A stretch of 64,000 bases of DNA from Corynespora cassiicola (lineage: Eukaryota; Ascomycota; Dothideomycetes; Pleosporales; Corynesporascaceae), in contig JAEUWY010000020.1 of the NCBI GenBank assembly GCA_022059125.1, positions 682,001 to 746,000 on the forward strand. Reading direction: 5' to 3'. The translations under genes were made by a program, and so were the position numbers. The notes under the pieces are model-generated. The model searched no databases. It worked only from the letters and a program-made list of their open reading frames with translations, and was not told the DNA's origin. Numbering within the stretch: position 1 is the stretch's first letter; each line of letters begins with the position of its first letter. Shown here one piece after another: positions 10,725 through 23,229 of this stretch.

Positions 10725-11891
10725 TGTTGGGGGATGGGGTAGGTGGATTGGGGGCGCGCGGGCGCGTGGTTGGTGTGGGTTGGGAGCTATGCGGGTGTGC
10801 GAGGGGATGCGAGATGTGGGGGGGGATGGGATTCCCTTGCGGCGGGAGTTTCGTGGTGTTGGGGGTGCGTGGGTTCGAGACGGGGAGGACACTTGTCGGG
10901 AAGGTGGTGGTGATGATGATGGTCGTGGTGGTGGCTTTTTTTGGAATGGACGGAGGTTAATGGGCAAAGTCCGATGGGCCTGGACGGTCGGTTTCGAAAA
11001 GGGGGGCCCGTGCAGGGTATTTATGTCAGCGGCGTAGGCTCGGGTGGATGGTCTTTTTGTAAGACAAAGAGATTGATTGAGAGGGATGGTCTTTTCTAGG
11101 CTGCCAGGTGTTTGACAGCTGGTCGGTTTTTAACGATCCAAGGCTACGTGGCCATAGAGCCCAAGGCCAACCGTCATCATCTTCATCCCGTCAAGGCAGC
11201 GTGACGGTCACAGGTTTGCAAACAAACATGTTCTATGATGGTGACTGACTACTCCATTTCTCTCAACCACCTGTCAAGATTTTGGTTTATGTACATTCTA
11301 CTTTCCTATAAATCTATATACATAACACAAGGCCTGTCGAGTCCTTACTGAAGCGAAACCGCACGCGACACATGACACCTCCGCAACCAGCCTCGAAAAA
11401 GTCTGGCACAGAATGAACAGTGATTGATTGCTGGTTTTCATATAGCTCATCTACCCACATGCATTCTCTGGTATCCAGGAGAACCGTCTAGATTGAGACG
11501 CCTCAACAACACCCACCCGTCATCATATGTCGTTCAGAAGAAAGACCCGACCTTTTTTTTTGTGCAAAGTGATACCCCATGCTAATATAAAAGCGACTAG
11601 ATACCAACGCCCCTCTGCCGTTGCGTGCATGGACAATGGAATTCGTGGGGTAGTTGCCCCTGGCCTGTGGATCCGAAAGTGGGATTAAGACAGGATAAGA
11701 AAGAGAAGAATGAACGAGCCAATAAATATGGTATATAACATGCAACCGCCCACCAATGAGATGTGGAAATAAACACCATACGGCGCCGTTGCCCCAAGAC
11801 CCCCTATTCATGCATGCAGTAATGGAGGTGTGAGAAAGGAAGACCGTATTATACGCGCAATGCCGAATCTTGTTGCTCTTTTTCAAAATAT
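10725..11891. other. Intergenic DNA: BET1 promoter and PUF3 3' region
   Basis: The first 300 bases are G-rich upstream sequence of BET1, with TG/GGT runs. The rest is the 3' flank of PUF3, both genes being on the minus strand. On the minus strand 11295-11288 reads TGTACATA, a match to the Puf3 site consensus. No gene supported. Confidence 0.55.
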
Positions 11892-14843
11892 CTACGAGGT
11901 GTTTTCAATGCTGACGATGCCGTGGGAAGCAGCGAGATCCTTATTTGCGGGGTTCGAGTGGTGTACAGGTTCGTCGACGGTTGATGTGTTTGCGCTAGGC
12001 AGAGAGCTGCTTTGTGGGCTCTGCGCGTCGTTTGTAAGTGGAGGAGTGGGAGGACTGTTGGTCGATGAGCTCAGGGAGCTGCGCTGTGTGGTGGGAGACG
12101 ACACGCTGTCTACGCGGTCGAACCGGTGCATCTTCTTCTCAACCTGCATCGATGGTCAGTACTGAATAGAAAATCATGTGGCAGACAAACGCACCGAGAT
12201 GATTTGCTTGCCGGATATGCCGCTCTTTTTGGCCCTTTCCATTTCTGGCTTCAGGAGCGTAACAAATTCATCATAGTCTCTTCGGCAAAGCGTGTCCATC
12301 ATTTTTTCTACACAAATGTTAGAAAAGCGTCGGGGTGCATGGGATGGGAATGTACTCACGAATGACGTAGTTGCCATAGCCGTCCTTGATGAGGCTCATC
12401 AAGTTGCTCTCGCCGCGTTCATTCTTGTCCGCAACAGCAAGCATAATCTCTCTGCGCTGATCGTCGCTTCCATACAGCAGGCAACGCTCGACGACATTGC
12501 TGGCAAACTTGTGCTTTGAGAAGTTGAGAAGTTGGTCTTTGATCAACGATATGATCTTTGCGCGATCCTCGGGCTTGCCGTGTTCGATGATGTGCTGCGT
12601 GACATAATTGCCATATTGGTCATTGAAGAACCGTGGTCCTTCAGCGTGCAGTTCCTGCAGGATAAATCTCCGATCTGGCTCCGGGACTTTCTCGAGCATC
12701 CGCTGGATCACACGACAGCCGTATGGATGCACCGAAAGCGTGCCCACCTGTCCCCTGAACGCCTGGACGATGAATTGGATGTGCTCCATGGGCACCCGTT
12801 CAATGGCCTTTTGGATGACGTGGTTACCATTCTGGTCTTTGACGCATCGCATAACATCCTTTTCGAGCTCCTTGACCAACATTGCTTGTTGGTCCGTTAG
12901 CACATGCTCCAAGGCCTAGTGTGGTCAGATCAGCATTTGACGATTCATGGGGATGGGGCGCAACATACTTTTTGTACCACTCTGCATCCATACATCTGGA
13001 GCGAGAGCGTGACAACGTGGCCCTTCATGCGGTTTGCAAGTATCTTTTTTTGAGATTGATCTCCGTGTTCGAAGAACTTTTGGATGACATAGTTTCCAAA
13101 AACGTCCTGCATCAGCTGGAGGGAGTCGTTGTGAAGCTCCCGGAAGACGCGCTCCTTGACATCGCTGTTTGCCGACTCCAGCTTTTGCTGGATGAATCGT
13201 GAGCCGTGCTGGTCGCCGCTGAATTCCACAATGTGATCGTAAATGTCGGTCAACTCGAACTTCTTGTTGGTCTTGGCCGCTTGCTTGAAGGCGAACAATT
13301 TGCCACTCATGGCCGTCATTTCAGGCTGAGTATTGTGCTCACGGGGTGCCTTGGGTGCGTCCATCATGGGACTCATGGCCATAGGCATGCCAAGGTTGGG
13401 TGGCACAGCATTCATCGGCATGCCGTTCGGCATTCCGTACGAGTAAGCGTACGGATTACGTAGTTGGTTGGCAGCCAGCAGGTGCTGGAGCTGTTGTGGA
13501 TGAAGCATTGCCGGGTTGACCAAGCCCCGGCGTTCCTGCTGTAGTTGGTGGACTTGAAGCTTATCCTGCAGGAGCGCCAAGTTTGTGCCGTTTGACAAGC
13601 TTGCATTACTGCTTCGGTAGGGGTTGAGATGGTCGAATGGGACGGGGGGCGTGTGCGCATGCGAATAGTACGGACTCTGGCGGGTAGCAGTGCCATTAGG
13701 CGCACTGCGACTATCGAACTGGAAGGCGCGAAGCTGCGCTGCCGCGTCGTTGAGGTGACCATTGGCGAAGCCGTCTGGTGTATACACTCCAGCCGTCTGG
13801 TAGCCCAGCTCTTCCCTAGCCAATGCTTGCGCCTCTGAGTAAGCGTCGCGTGCCGAAGCCAACTGGTCCCCAGCAGGCGTGAAGGAAGGGGGCAAGCCTG
13901 GTATGCTCATGGACGGTTTGTGTGACATCAGAGCTGGCTCCGAGTCATGGTCGAGGCTCATCCTCCCAAGCATCTGCAGGCTCTCGCTCTGTATCGAACC
14001 GCTCCTTTCCTGGAACGCACGCCCACTAGCGTGCGAAAATGACTGTTGACGCGGAGCCGGCTGCATGTATCGTGAAAAATGATCTACGGTCTGGCCGTAT
14101 TGGACAGGCTCGGCGCCGTGCCGTGATGGCGGGAGGCTCCCGCTTCGCGAGGGGGCAGCGCTAGAAGGGCCGAAATACTCGGACGCTGCAACGCTACGTC
14201 GGTCGTCACTTGGGGAATGCACAGACGCAGCGTCGGGCCACGATCCCACAGAAGGTTCGGAGCGCTGTTGGGTGGCATCGGAGGGGTTGAAGGCGAAATT
14301 GGAGAAGGCATTGGAAGCCATGGCCTCGCTCTGGCGCGCAGAGGTGAAGTTCATGGTAGTCGGGTCGAGAAGCGGCTTGGAAGAAGGCTTTGCGACTGGC
14401 GCTTGACCCAGGTTGGCCGTCCTCGCGACGGGGAAGTAGTTTGACGGGGCAGCGTCGGCGTATTGCTGAGACGGCTGCGCTTGTGCAATGGAGCGCCTCC
14501 GTGCGGGCGAGACACCGGAGCTCCTGGCATGGGCCGTGGTATTGTCCCCCCAGGGCGTGCGGTTTGGGTTCCAGTCCGACTCGGACGATGGAACCAGCGA
14601 GCCTGATCCAGTCTTGCCCTCGATGTGATCTGAGGGTGCACCCATGTAGGAGCCATTTTCTGCGCCCACGTGAGTGTGAAAATTGGCAGAGGGGGTGGCC
14701 TTGTGCGCTGGAAGCGTGCCGCGGGGGCGCGAGCTGTCACGCACGGCAGAGCCAAAGCCAGGACCCAGGGCGGACGACGAGTTGTTCCAGATGCTGCCTC
14801 CCCACGGCAGCTGGACTTGGGCGGGGCGGGGTGCAGACTCCAT
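11892..14843 (-). CDS. PUF3: Puf3-type Pumilio RNA-binding protein
   Basis: Exons 14843-12969, 12915-12360, 12307-12195 and 12143-11892; 931 aa from the chosen Met. The N-terminal 510 residues are Ser/Gln/Pro-rich and disordered. The Pumilio domain spans about 530-848 with all eight repeats. Recognition triplets in order are SR-Q, NY-Q, CR-Q, NH-Q, CR-Q, NY-Q, SN-E and NY-Q, the classical code for UGUANAUA. Repeat 8 (GNYVIQK) is created by the exon 2-3 splice. In yeast, Puf3 binds 3' UTRs of mRNAs for mitochondrial proteins, promoting decay or localised translation (family knowledge). The frame is open upstream to 15155, so a 104-residue N-terminal extension cannot be excluded; I prefer [16 protein letters not shown] because the upstream part is low-complexity and has a splice-acceptor-like site near 14953. 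Confidence 0.93.
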
Positions 14844-15717
14844 GATTGCTGGAGGCTGGGGTGTCTGCGAGCGGGCCGCAGAAATGTTGACGAGGCGAGT
14901 GGTTGTGGGTAGGTAGGTGGAAGCAGGGCGGAGCGGCTTATGGGCGTCAGCTAAAAACACGTCGGGAGGGCCAAGGCCGGCGGCAGCAGAAGCAGCGGTA
15001 GCAAGGGCAAGGGCAGCGGCAGCGGACAGCAGGCAGCGGGCAGCGATGTTGGTGGAGGCAGCGGTGGGTGTCGGGCGGAGGGCGCAGCGCAACGTACCGG
15101 TACGGGAGCGATGGCGGCGGGAGTTGTGGTGAAGCGAAGAGTCGTGGGCGAGCAAAGGGAGCGGGAGCGAGCGAGGGAGCGAGGTTTGTTATGTGCTTTT
15201 GCTTCTGTGTAATGGACAGGAACGACGTCGGGCGCGCGGGGAACGCATCAGTGTGCTCGTCGAGCTTCCACGGCCAGCAGCAGACAGGGAGCAAGCAAGG
15301 GCGACGGGCTGAAAGGCTGCGGAATGGCGTGCGGTCCCAGGCGGCGATGCACGCAGGTCGCGGGCGGCGGGGCAGATATAGGGGCAGGCAGCGGCGGCAG
15401 CGTCGTGGAGGCGACCAGCAGGCTCAGGGTCGGGAGGGAGGTGGGAGGGAGTGGGCTTGGACGAGGTGCGGAGTTGAAGGATGGGAATGGGAATGCGACT
15501 CTCCAGGCCCAGATGAGCGAAGAGCCCCAGAGACAGATCTTCGGCGCTAGGTCGGATCCACCGTTAGGGACAATTAGGGAGGCTAAGGTCCCGCCGCGGC
15601 CTGCCTCCAGGGCCTGAAGAAGCTCGCCCTCAAATGTCCGTCGTCGCTTGTCGCTAGCTGGCGGCTGGGCCTGTCCGACGACGTCGATTCCGGTGAGGAT
15701 GCAGATACAGACGGTAT

Positions 15718-15741
15718 TGCTGCTGCTGCTGCTGCTGCTGC
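15718..15741. repeat. (TGC)8 microsatellite
   Basis: Eight perfect TGC triplets in the PUF3 upstream region, followed by CCTGCC/CCGCCTGT repeats. Confidence 0.95.
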
Positions 15742-17171
15742 CTGCCTGCCCGCCTGTCCGCCTGTCCGCCTGCTGCGCTGTCCGCCCTCTTGCGGCCGGC
15801 TGTATGCGCTCGCGTGCGCCAAGCGGCCAGAGGAGTCGTCCAGGATGCGGCGACGCAATCCGGGCGATCAAATAGGACGTGGTGAGGAGTGAGACAGAGC
15901 CCTCGCATGGGGGGGCATGGGCAAGATGCGTTTCACACAAGGGCCCTGCCGAGTTTCCGGCGCCCTTTTCCCTCGCCTGGCCTGCCCGCCTGCCTGCCTG
16001 CTCGCGCCTGTGCAGCTGGCTGCCGGTGGTAGACCCTTTGCCAGAGGCCGGCACTACAGCTGTGTGATGCTTCATGAATCGGCCCATGGCCGTCTGCCCA
16101 GGTTGGCGATGATGAGGGCTACGGCGCCAACAGGCTCGCCAGTAGGGGGGGGCCATGACACACCCGCATGCCTCTTGGAAAGGCCTCGTCGCACAGCCTG
16201 GGGGAGCGTCTGGAGAGAGAAAAAGGCGCTGGAGGCCCTCGATGATCCATGTTACATCAGAAGGCTATCGGCCATCTCCCGCAGCGCGATGCGTTGACAG
16301 CTGCCTGCAATTCCCGCGGGCGGGCGCCCACAGCTGCTACCGCTGCACGCATTGACGGCCTGCGCTGACGATGATGATGCTGCTGCTGCTGCTGCGACCC
16401 GGATATGCCAATGCCAGGCCGCCGTCCGCAGAGCAACTGGACGCTCGGCCTCGACCTCCACCCTGTGCTCCAGTGGTGCTTCGCTGCTGCGCTGGCGCCG
16501 CTCCCCCACTGGCCGCGTCTGTCGTCCCGCGGGCCATGGCTGCGGCCAACTGCTGCCAGCTGCTGCCGGCGCCGGCGGCGCCCTCGAACGAGGCCTCTCC
16601 GTCTGCCCCTCAGTCCCCCAAGAGCCTTGCGGCGGTACACCGCTCTTCGCGTCTTTGCGTCTTTGCGTCTTCGCGTCTCCGCTTCATCTAGCTGCGGGTG
16701 TCGTACAGAGCCAAGCGGGCCATGGGGCCATGGGGGGCAGCGCCGTTTGGCCCAGCCGGCCGCTCATTCGCCCATTGGCACGCTGGTCGAGCGCGGAGAC
16801 GTGTGTCAGGTATTTCCAGTTGGGAGGAGCAGGAGTTCTAGAAGAGCGACCACGGGACCGTTTTTCAGGAGCTGCGCTGTCGCACCTTGTGAGGCCAACA
16901 CTTGGCCCTGCCCAGGTGGAAGAGTCGTCTTCCGTACAGGTGGCCACAGGTGGCCATAGGTGGCCTCGGGCGGCGTCGCAGCCTGCCCAGGCATGCAACG
17001 CCCAGTGCCTGGAGCCGGCGGCGCGTGTCAAAGGTTGCGTTTGAAGCTTCGGTGCAGTTCCAAGCCCTCTTGCGAGCTTAACAGGAGCTCGCGTGCCGAG
17101 CCCACCCTATGCTCCTTTGGCCACGTTCGCCGGCGAGAGCAAAAAGGAACACAACTGCAGTCACTCCCTCC

Positions 17172-17209
17172 CGTCACGTCACGTCACATCTCTTCTCGTC
17201 TCTGACGTC
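17172..17209. promoter_or_regulatory. Cluster of CRE/ATF-like half-sites
   Basis: Three abutting CGTCA units at 17172-17186 (CGTCACGTCACGTCA), then TGACGTC at 17203-17209. This is the core recognised by CREB/ATF-type bZIP factors. Whether it acts on either divergent gene, each more than 1.5 kb away, is unknown. Confidence 0.35.
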
Positions 17210-18774
17210 GGAGGAATACCGACTGTGCCATCAGCAGCCCGCCTATAGGTCCCCTAGAATAGCAACCAAGCGACGCAATCGCTCCGACCGCGGGCTCCAC
17301 TGTAAGCACAACCGGCGGTACCGCACATCTGTTTCTATGCTCCCCATTTCTGGTATAGGGAGTCCAGCTGCCCGCGAGGCTCTCCCTATGGCCCTCTCTC
17401 CCGTCTGCTCGCCCCCCCTCCATCCCCCTTCACTCTCGGTGCTGCGATGCTGCGACCTGGGGCAGAAATTGCCGCACTGGGCACAGGCAGCGTGCAAGCG
17501 TGCAAGCGTGCAACGCGTGTCCGTGTGGGCCTCTGGTTGCCATGGCGGAGCGAGTCTGCAGGGCCAGGTCGCGGTGGTCTCGGTCGGCCCATGTCGACCA
17601 CTGTCAACCGCTAGACAATGGGGAGCAAAAGGATGATGCTGGTCGGGAACTGGGGCTGCCGCTGACGTGCAACCCAGGTGGCCAGGGCACGCACCCGGTT
17701 CGTTGCAGCTGTCGACGCCGCCGCCGCCCTCTGTCAAGTGACTGCCAAAACATGGCACGTCTCGACGAGAATTAAGCTTAAAGCAGCCGTGCAAAGCAAT
17801 GCAGCAGCAGCAGCAGCAACAGCACGGTTTAAAACCTGGGGAGCTGTCCATCTCGCCTACCCATCCAAGGGGAGCTCTCGGGGCCTTGGAGTCGCCCTCG
17901 CCCTCGCCCTCGTCCGCTCCACCCTTGTCGCTCGTTGGCTGACCCCCTGGCCTATATCCCATCGCCCGCTCCTCTCTCCCCTTTGCCGCACCCTGAGCGC
18001 GCCCCTCGCCCGGCCCAGCGCCGTCCATTCGCTGCGCGTGTCGTCGTGTTTGTTGCCCTTTGCTGCGCAGAGCCGATCGATTCGCTCTCGCGCCATTCCC
18101 CAGCGTAGACGGCCAGGCTCCACCGGCGCGTAGTGTGTAAAAGCAGGAGGCCCTGGAGCCGTCATCTCGTGGCCTTGTTATTGTCTGCACCGCTTTGGGC
18201 CTAGCGGAAGCGCTTCGCCTGCCCGTAGTCCCGTTCTGGCTGAGGCCTCATTTCCGAGCGCGCTAAGGCACGTTCATCTACCGTTGGCACCGTGCCGTCA
18301 AGGCTGTTTTTATCGTTCCCCTGTGCCCTTCTGCTTCCCTTTCTTCACCTGCGCGCGGTCACCTCCTCTCCAACCTTCTTTCCCTCTCGCAAGCATCGCT
18401 TCACTCTTTCAGCGATCTTGCTTCCGTTCTTTCGCCCTCGTGCCCTCGTTCTCTACCCCCGACCCACCCGTCTCTGCCGCTTCAGAATAAGGTCAGTCCA
18501 GCCCGCGGATCCCCGCGAAACATGCCGCCAAGACTAGTGCTCCTGCACATCACAGCATGCACAATCAATCCATTCAATTCTGCGCCCAATTCCGCCCTCA
18601 ACGCCATGTCCCAACATTCGCCCCAGTGTCTCGCGCCTTGCATGTCCACGTCTCTAACCATGGCCCAGCTAATCCACTCCCTAATTGCTTAATCGAACCT
18701 CGGGACACTCACCATCCACGCCATCTAAACGCCCTAACGAAACACCCTACAACACCATCGACCATCTATCAAAC

Positions 18775-19317
18775 ATGAACTCGATCCCGTTTCTTGTGCG
18801 TCGCGACGATGACGATGAGGACAGCCTCAACCCTACCATGGTCAGCCTTCTGATCGCCCTGCTGGTCCTCGTTGTCCTCGGCCTGGCCCTCGTCGGAGCC
18901 CTCTTCTTCCTGCGCAACCTGCGCAAGGCAAGGAAACAGGCCGAACCAGAACTCCCGGTTTACGAGAAGAGGCAGTCAAATCACCGCCGCCTGACAATCA
19001 CCGCCACCCCATATGGAAACGGACGCGAATCCGTACTCGTCTACCAGGAGAAGCAGGACTTGATGGCAAACTCGTCCAGCCCACCCGCCAGCCCAGTCCC
19101 CGAAATCCGCATCACCTTCCCCGATGAGGTCGACGATGCCGGCAAGCGCCAATCTGGCCGCGTCGTCGTTGTTCGTGTTGGAGATCACAGTGTTGGGATG
19201 GAGCCTTTGCAAGAGGAACTCCCCCCGTATCAGCGCGATGCCTCGGATCGCTTCGACTCGCTCGATCTCGACCGCATCGGCGGACTCAAGGAGAAGAGCG
19301 ACAAGGACTACTCATAA
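18775..19317 (+). CDS. Small single-pass membrane protein, function unknown
   Basis: A single-exon 180-aa protein. After an acidic N-terminus (RRDDDDED) there is one strong transmembrane helix at about residues 22-46, followed by a basic RNLRKARKQ stretch that predicts a cytosolic C-terminal tail. The tail has a PELPVYEKR motif, a Pro/Ser-rich segment and a PPYQRD motif; PPxY-type sequences can bind WW domains of Rsp5-like ligases (inference). There is no signal peptide and no recognised family. The frame is open 30 codons upstream to 18685, but the ATG at 18775 puts the membrane segment near the N-terminus and follows a CT-rich leader. Codon use is GC-rich like the neighbouring core genes. 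Confidence 0.8.
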   Translation: MNSIPFLVRRDDDDEDSLNPTMVSLLIALLVLVVLGLALVGALFFLRNLRKARKQAEPELPVYEKRQSNHRRLTITATPYGNGRESVLVYQEKQDLMANSSSPPASPVPEIRITFPDEVDDAGKRQSGRVVVVRVGDHSVGMEPLQEELPPYQRDASDRFDSLDLDRIGGLKEKSDKDYS

Positions 19318-20057
19318 ACCAAAAGTCCTTGCGAACCCCTCGACTTCCAACCAACCTTTAAAAATGCCGCCAGCTACCCGCGGCCCGCGACGCTGCGAAA
19401 TGCACCGTCGCAAATCTTATAAACCGAACATGAGCCCCTTGGCTACGACCTTTTCCTTTGTGTGATGACGGCTTACTTACGCTGATTGTCATTTGTGACA
19501 CCCATCTTCTTGCCTGGCGCCATCGGCGATCGTTGGAGTTCGCACCGTGGCTAAGGCGGTGGCCCCGGGCCAGTTGTATATTTCTCGGAGATGGCTGAAC
19601 ATCTACGCCGCTGCAACGGGCGTCCCCCAGCCGAATCTCTACAGAGGTTATGCCCTCTTAGATAGCTTTATTTTCTAATGTATGATATGCCCTAGTCAAA
19701 TCTGCGCAGACGCAGCAAGGGAGTAAATACAGTTTTGGCTAGACTACAATATATAAAAAAAATGGTATTGACCAATTCTCGTCCCCCAATCTTGATTGTG
19801 ACAATTTGCGAGAAGTGCCCAAGAGTTGAAATAGAATTTCGGGCTTAGAACAAGCAATTCGCACCAAACCTTGGGCGTTGACTTTCCGCTCCTCCTGTCT
19901 CCGTTCCGAGACGTCGGGATCACCTTGATGGGCACCGGCACCGGCGCCGGCAAAACGTATCGCCGCTAGACCTATGCTGAACTACCCACTCGCGCCGGGA
20001 GCTCTCCACGTTCTGTCCAGCCCCAGTCGGATGCGTCTTCACGCGTAGCTTTCTTCC
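19318..20057. other. Intergenic DNA before GPI13
   Basis: 3' UTR of the membrane-protein gene, then an AT-rich stretch (19660-19850) and the GPI13 leader. No gene or repeat supported. Confidence 0.6.
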
Positions 20058-23000
20058 ATGGATAGCGACGAGCCTCTGCCGTCTTACGAAGGCATTGCAG
20101 CCGCCTTTGCAAAGGCCAAAGCCGAAAAGGAGAAGCAGGAGGCTCAGGGCTTGAAGCCCACGACTGGGGATGCTGCAAAAGCGAATAAGCAAGGAGAAGT
20201 CCACTTCAAAGCCGCCCATGGCATTTTGGTAGCCTTCTTCACCTGGATACTGTACAATTGACCACACTTGTAATGCAACCTGAGCGCTGACAAGATGCAG
20301 TATCCTCCACGTCTTGGGCATTTACCTCTTCACCAGCGGTTTTCTCCTCACTAGACTAGTTTTGGAGCACAAGTCAGAGTGCTCGGTCCCGCCAATTGAC
20401 ACGGCACTTTCGTATACCCCTGGGTCTTCCGAGGCCGGGTGCTGGCATCCCAAGAGCTTCGAAAAGGCCATTGTAATAATCGTAGATGCCCTTCGTTATG
20501 ATTTCACCGTTCCGTACCAACCCTCCGATGGTTCCGAAAAGCCACATCACTTCCACAACGCGATCCCAGTCCTACACGAGACGGCCGTGAACAATCCGAA
20601 CAATGCCTTCCTTCTTCCCTTTATTGCGGACCCTCCGACTACAACTCTACAGAGATTGAAGGGATTGACGACGGGTACCCTTCCGACTTTTATCGACGCT
20701 GGCTCAAACTTTGCGGGAACCGCGATTGATGAGGACAACCTGGTGGCGCAGCTGCGAAATGCAAGCAAAAGGATTGTGCATCTGGGCGACGATACATGGC
20801 ACTCGCTTTTCCCTGGCTACTTCGAGCCTAATCTCACCCACGCCTATGATTCCTTCAACGTCTGGGATCTGCATACTGTAGACAATGGCGTCACGGATCA
20901 CATCTTTCCACTTCTGAAGCCTGAGAATTCCACAAAATGGGACGTCATCTTTGGGCACTATCTAGGAGTTGACCACGCTGGCCACCGCTACGGTCCTGAC
21001 CACCCTGCCATGACGGCAAAGCTCAACCAAATGGATGAAATCTTCCGCAGGATGATTGACCAACTCGACGACAGCACGCTGCTTGTGGTCATGGGTGATC
21101 ATGGTATGGATGCCAAGGGAGACCATGGAGGAGAATCGGACGACGAGATCCAGGCTGCTCTCTGGATGTATTCGAAGCAAAAGATCTTTGGTCGCAGCTC
21201 CCCCGCTTACGAGGTCCCCCCGACTACAGCCAAGGAACGACCTGTCGCCCAGATTGACCTTGTGCCCACCCTATCTCTCTTGCTTGGAATGCCAATTCCT
21301 TTCAACAACCTCGGAAAGCCCATCGAGGAAGCTTTCATCGGCACAAAAGGAAACAACTATGAGAACTTGGCCACTGTGAACCGCCTCGCTGCAGCACAGA
21401 TTCACCGCTATCAGCATGAGTATGCCAAGGCTCGTGGGGTCGACGAAAGCACTCGTGCCAGCTCCTTGTCTCTTTGGAAGACGGCCAATCAAGAATGGGA
21501 GACTGTCCGTGGCAGCAGGAAGGCGACGCAGGAGCAACTTAAAGCGACCTACACTGCCTTTTCCGCATATCAGGCCGAGACGTTGCGCGTTTGCCGTGAG
21601 CTCTGGGCGAGCTTCGATGTCCCAAGGATGCTCAATGGCGTCGCCATCCTCGCGGTTTCTCTGGTCATTCTTGGAGTCTATGCGCGTGGTCTGTTTGGAG
21701 ATCGGTCTGAGCTCACGCCAGCTCTCCTCGGTCGCGGCGGGCTCGGTACTGTGCTCGGCGCTCTCGTCGGGTTCGGGGCCAGCTTTGCCCTCCCAGACAC
21801 TCCTAGGGAGCATATTCTCGTCGTCTCGGCTGCTATTGGAAGTGTTGTTGGAACTATCTCTGCGTTTTGGTATCTCCGACACTGGCTTCAATCGCCACTA
21901 CCCAATTCGTTCTGGGGTTGGATAAGCGTAGTCTTTACGCTCGCTCTCTCCGCTGGATTCGCTGCAAACTCCTTTACAATTTGGGAAGACGAGATTCTTC
22001 TCCATTTCCTCTCTACTTTTGGGGCTCTCACTGCGATACTGTCTTTCCGCCAGAAGAACACCGCCGATCGTGTTCTCGGCTGCTATCATTCAGTCCTTTT
22101 CATTATACTAACTCGACTAGCCTCGCTCTCCCGCTTATGTCGCGAGGAGCAGATGCCATATTGCAAGTCCACGTACTACGCCTCTGCTACCTCTTCCACT
22201 TCTTCGACCTGGCAACTCGCCATTCCTTATATCGTTGCACTACTCCTCCCCGGCTTCATTCGAGGCTACTACGATGGCACGCGCTCTTACCAGGGATCAG
22301 CTGTTCTGTGGATCGGCCTGGCTCTCCGCTTCGGTCTCCTCCTGGGTGCCGCATACTGGACTCTCGACGCTGCCGACGATGGCGACTGGTACCCTGGCTA
22401 CGGAGACCTATTGAAGACGACCAAGGTCATCATCGCACAAATCACCTTTGCCATTGCCCTCGCCTTTGGTTACTCGACCTTTTCCTGGTCGAAGCCTCTT
22501 CTCAACATTGAGACGCGCACCAAGGGCAGCGAAGATGGCTCGGGCCAGGTCGTCGCTGACGGCGGCACCTCCGCCATCACCATCATGGGCTACTCCAACG
22601 TCCACGGCTCACGCTACTCCCTACTCATCACAATGTGGCTCCTCGCCATCGCACTCGTCCAAAAGCCCATGGGCTTCGGCGCAACCGCCATCGCCGCCTG
22701 GCAAATCTTCTCCCTCCTCGAGATAATCGACACCAACAAGCTCTCCGCCAGCCCCATCGGCCCCGTCGTCCTCGCCCTCCTCGGCTCCTTCCACTTCTTC
22801 AAGACAGGCCACCAAGCCACCCTCGCGAGCATCCAGTGGGAGTCGGCCTTCATCCCCATGCGCACCCTGCGCTACCCCTGGTCCCCCGTCCTCGTCATCC
22901 TGAACACCTTCGGCGCCCAGATCCTGTGCGCCGTCGCCGTCCCCGCCGTCGCGCTGTGGAAGCAGCCCCCCAAGAAGAAGGGCCTGCTCGGAGACGTGGC

Positions 23001-23229
23001 CAGGGCCGTCGCTACCCATGTCCTGTTCTACGCCGTGGTCAATCTGGCGACGACCATGTGGGCCGGGCATTTGAGGAGGCATCTCATGCTGTATCGCATC
23101 TTTTGCCCTAGGTTTATGATGGGGGCTTTGGTGTTGGTGGTGGTGGATTTGGTGGGCATTTTTGTGGCGGTTGGGGGGACGAGGATGAGTTTTATGAGTG
23201 TGGCGGAGGTGTTTGGGTGGAATTTGTAG
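20058..23229 (+). CDS. GPI13: GPI ethanolamine-phosphate transferase 3 (Gpi13/PIG-O)
   Basis: Two exons, 20058-20251 and 20301-23229, with a 49-nt intron (GTACAA...GCAG); 1040 aa. The enzyme adds phosphoethanolamine to the third mannose of the GPI precursor in the ER, the group through which the anchor is later joined to proteins. After a short cytosolic tail and a first membrane helix (about residues 53-82), the lumenal alkaline-phosphatase-like domain has the metal-site motifs VDALRYDF (Asp near 127), GVDHAGHRYGP and MGDHGMDAKGDHGG. From about residue 500 on there are many hydrophobic helices, as in the family, ending in FGWNL. Length matches Gpi13 and its human counterpart. No frame damage is seen. 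GC3 rises toward the 3' end. Confidence 0.94.

Larger units (their letters stand above)
14844..18774. other. 3.9-kb GC-rich intergenic region between divergent genes
   Basis: Lies between the starts of PUF3 (-) and a membrane-protein gene (+). It has many long stop-poor frames on both strands, but these are low-complexity (Arg/Ala/Pro/Cys-rich) products of GC-rich repeats with no domain. Short tandem repeats include (TGC)8 at 15718-15741, a GCGTCTTTG-type repeat at 16648-16680, three AGGTGGCC units near 16937-16966 and GCAAGCGT units near 17490-17515. Pyrimidine-rich leader sequence precedes the ATG at 18775. No tRNA or rRNA seen. Confidence 0.6.

Noticed and set aside
15248..18190. Several long open frames of 100-315 codons on both strands between PUF3 and the membrane-protein gene
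   Set aside because: They overlap one another in many frames, are dominated by Arg/Ala/Pro/Cys low-complexity from GC-rich repeats, and show no domain or intron logic.
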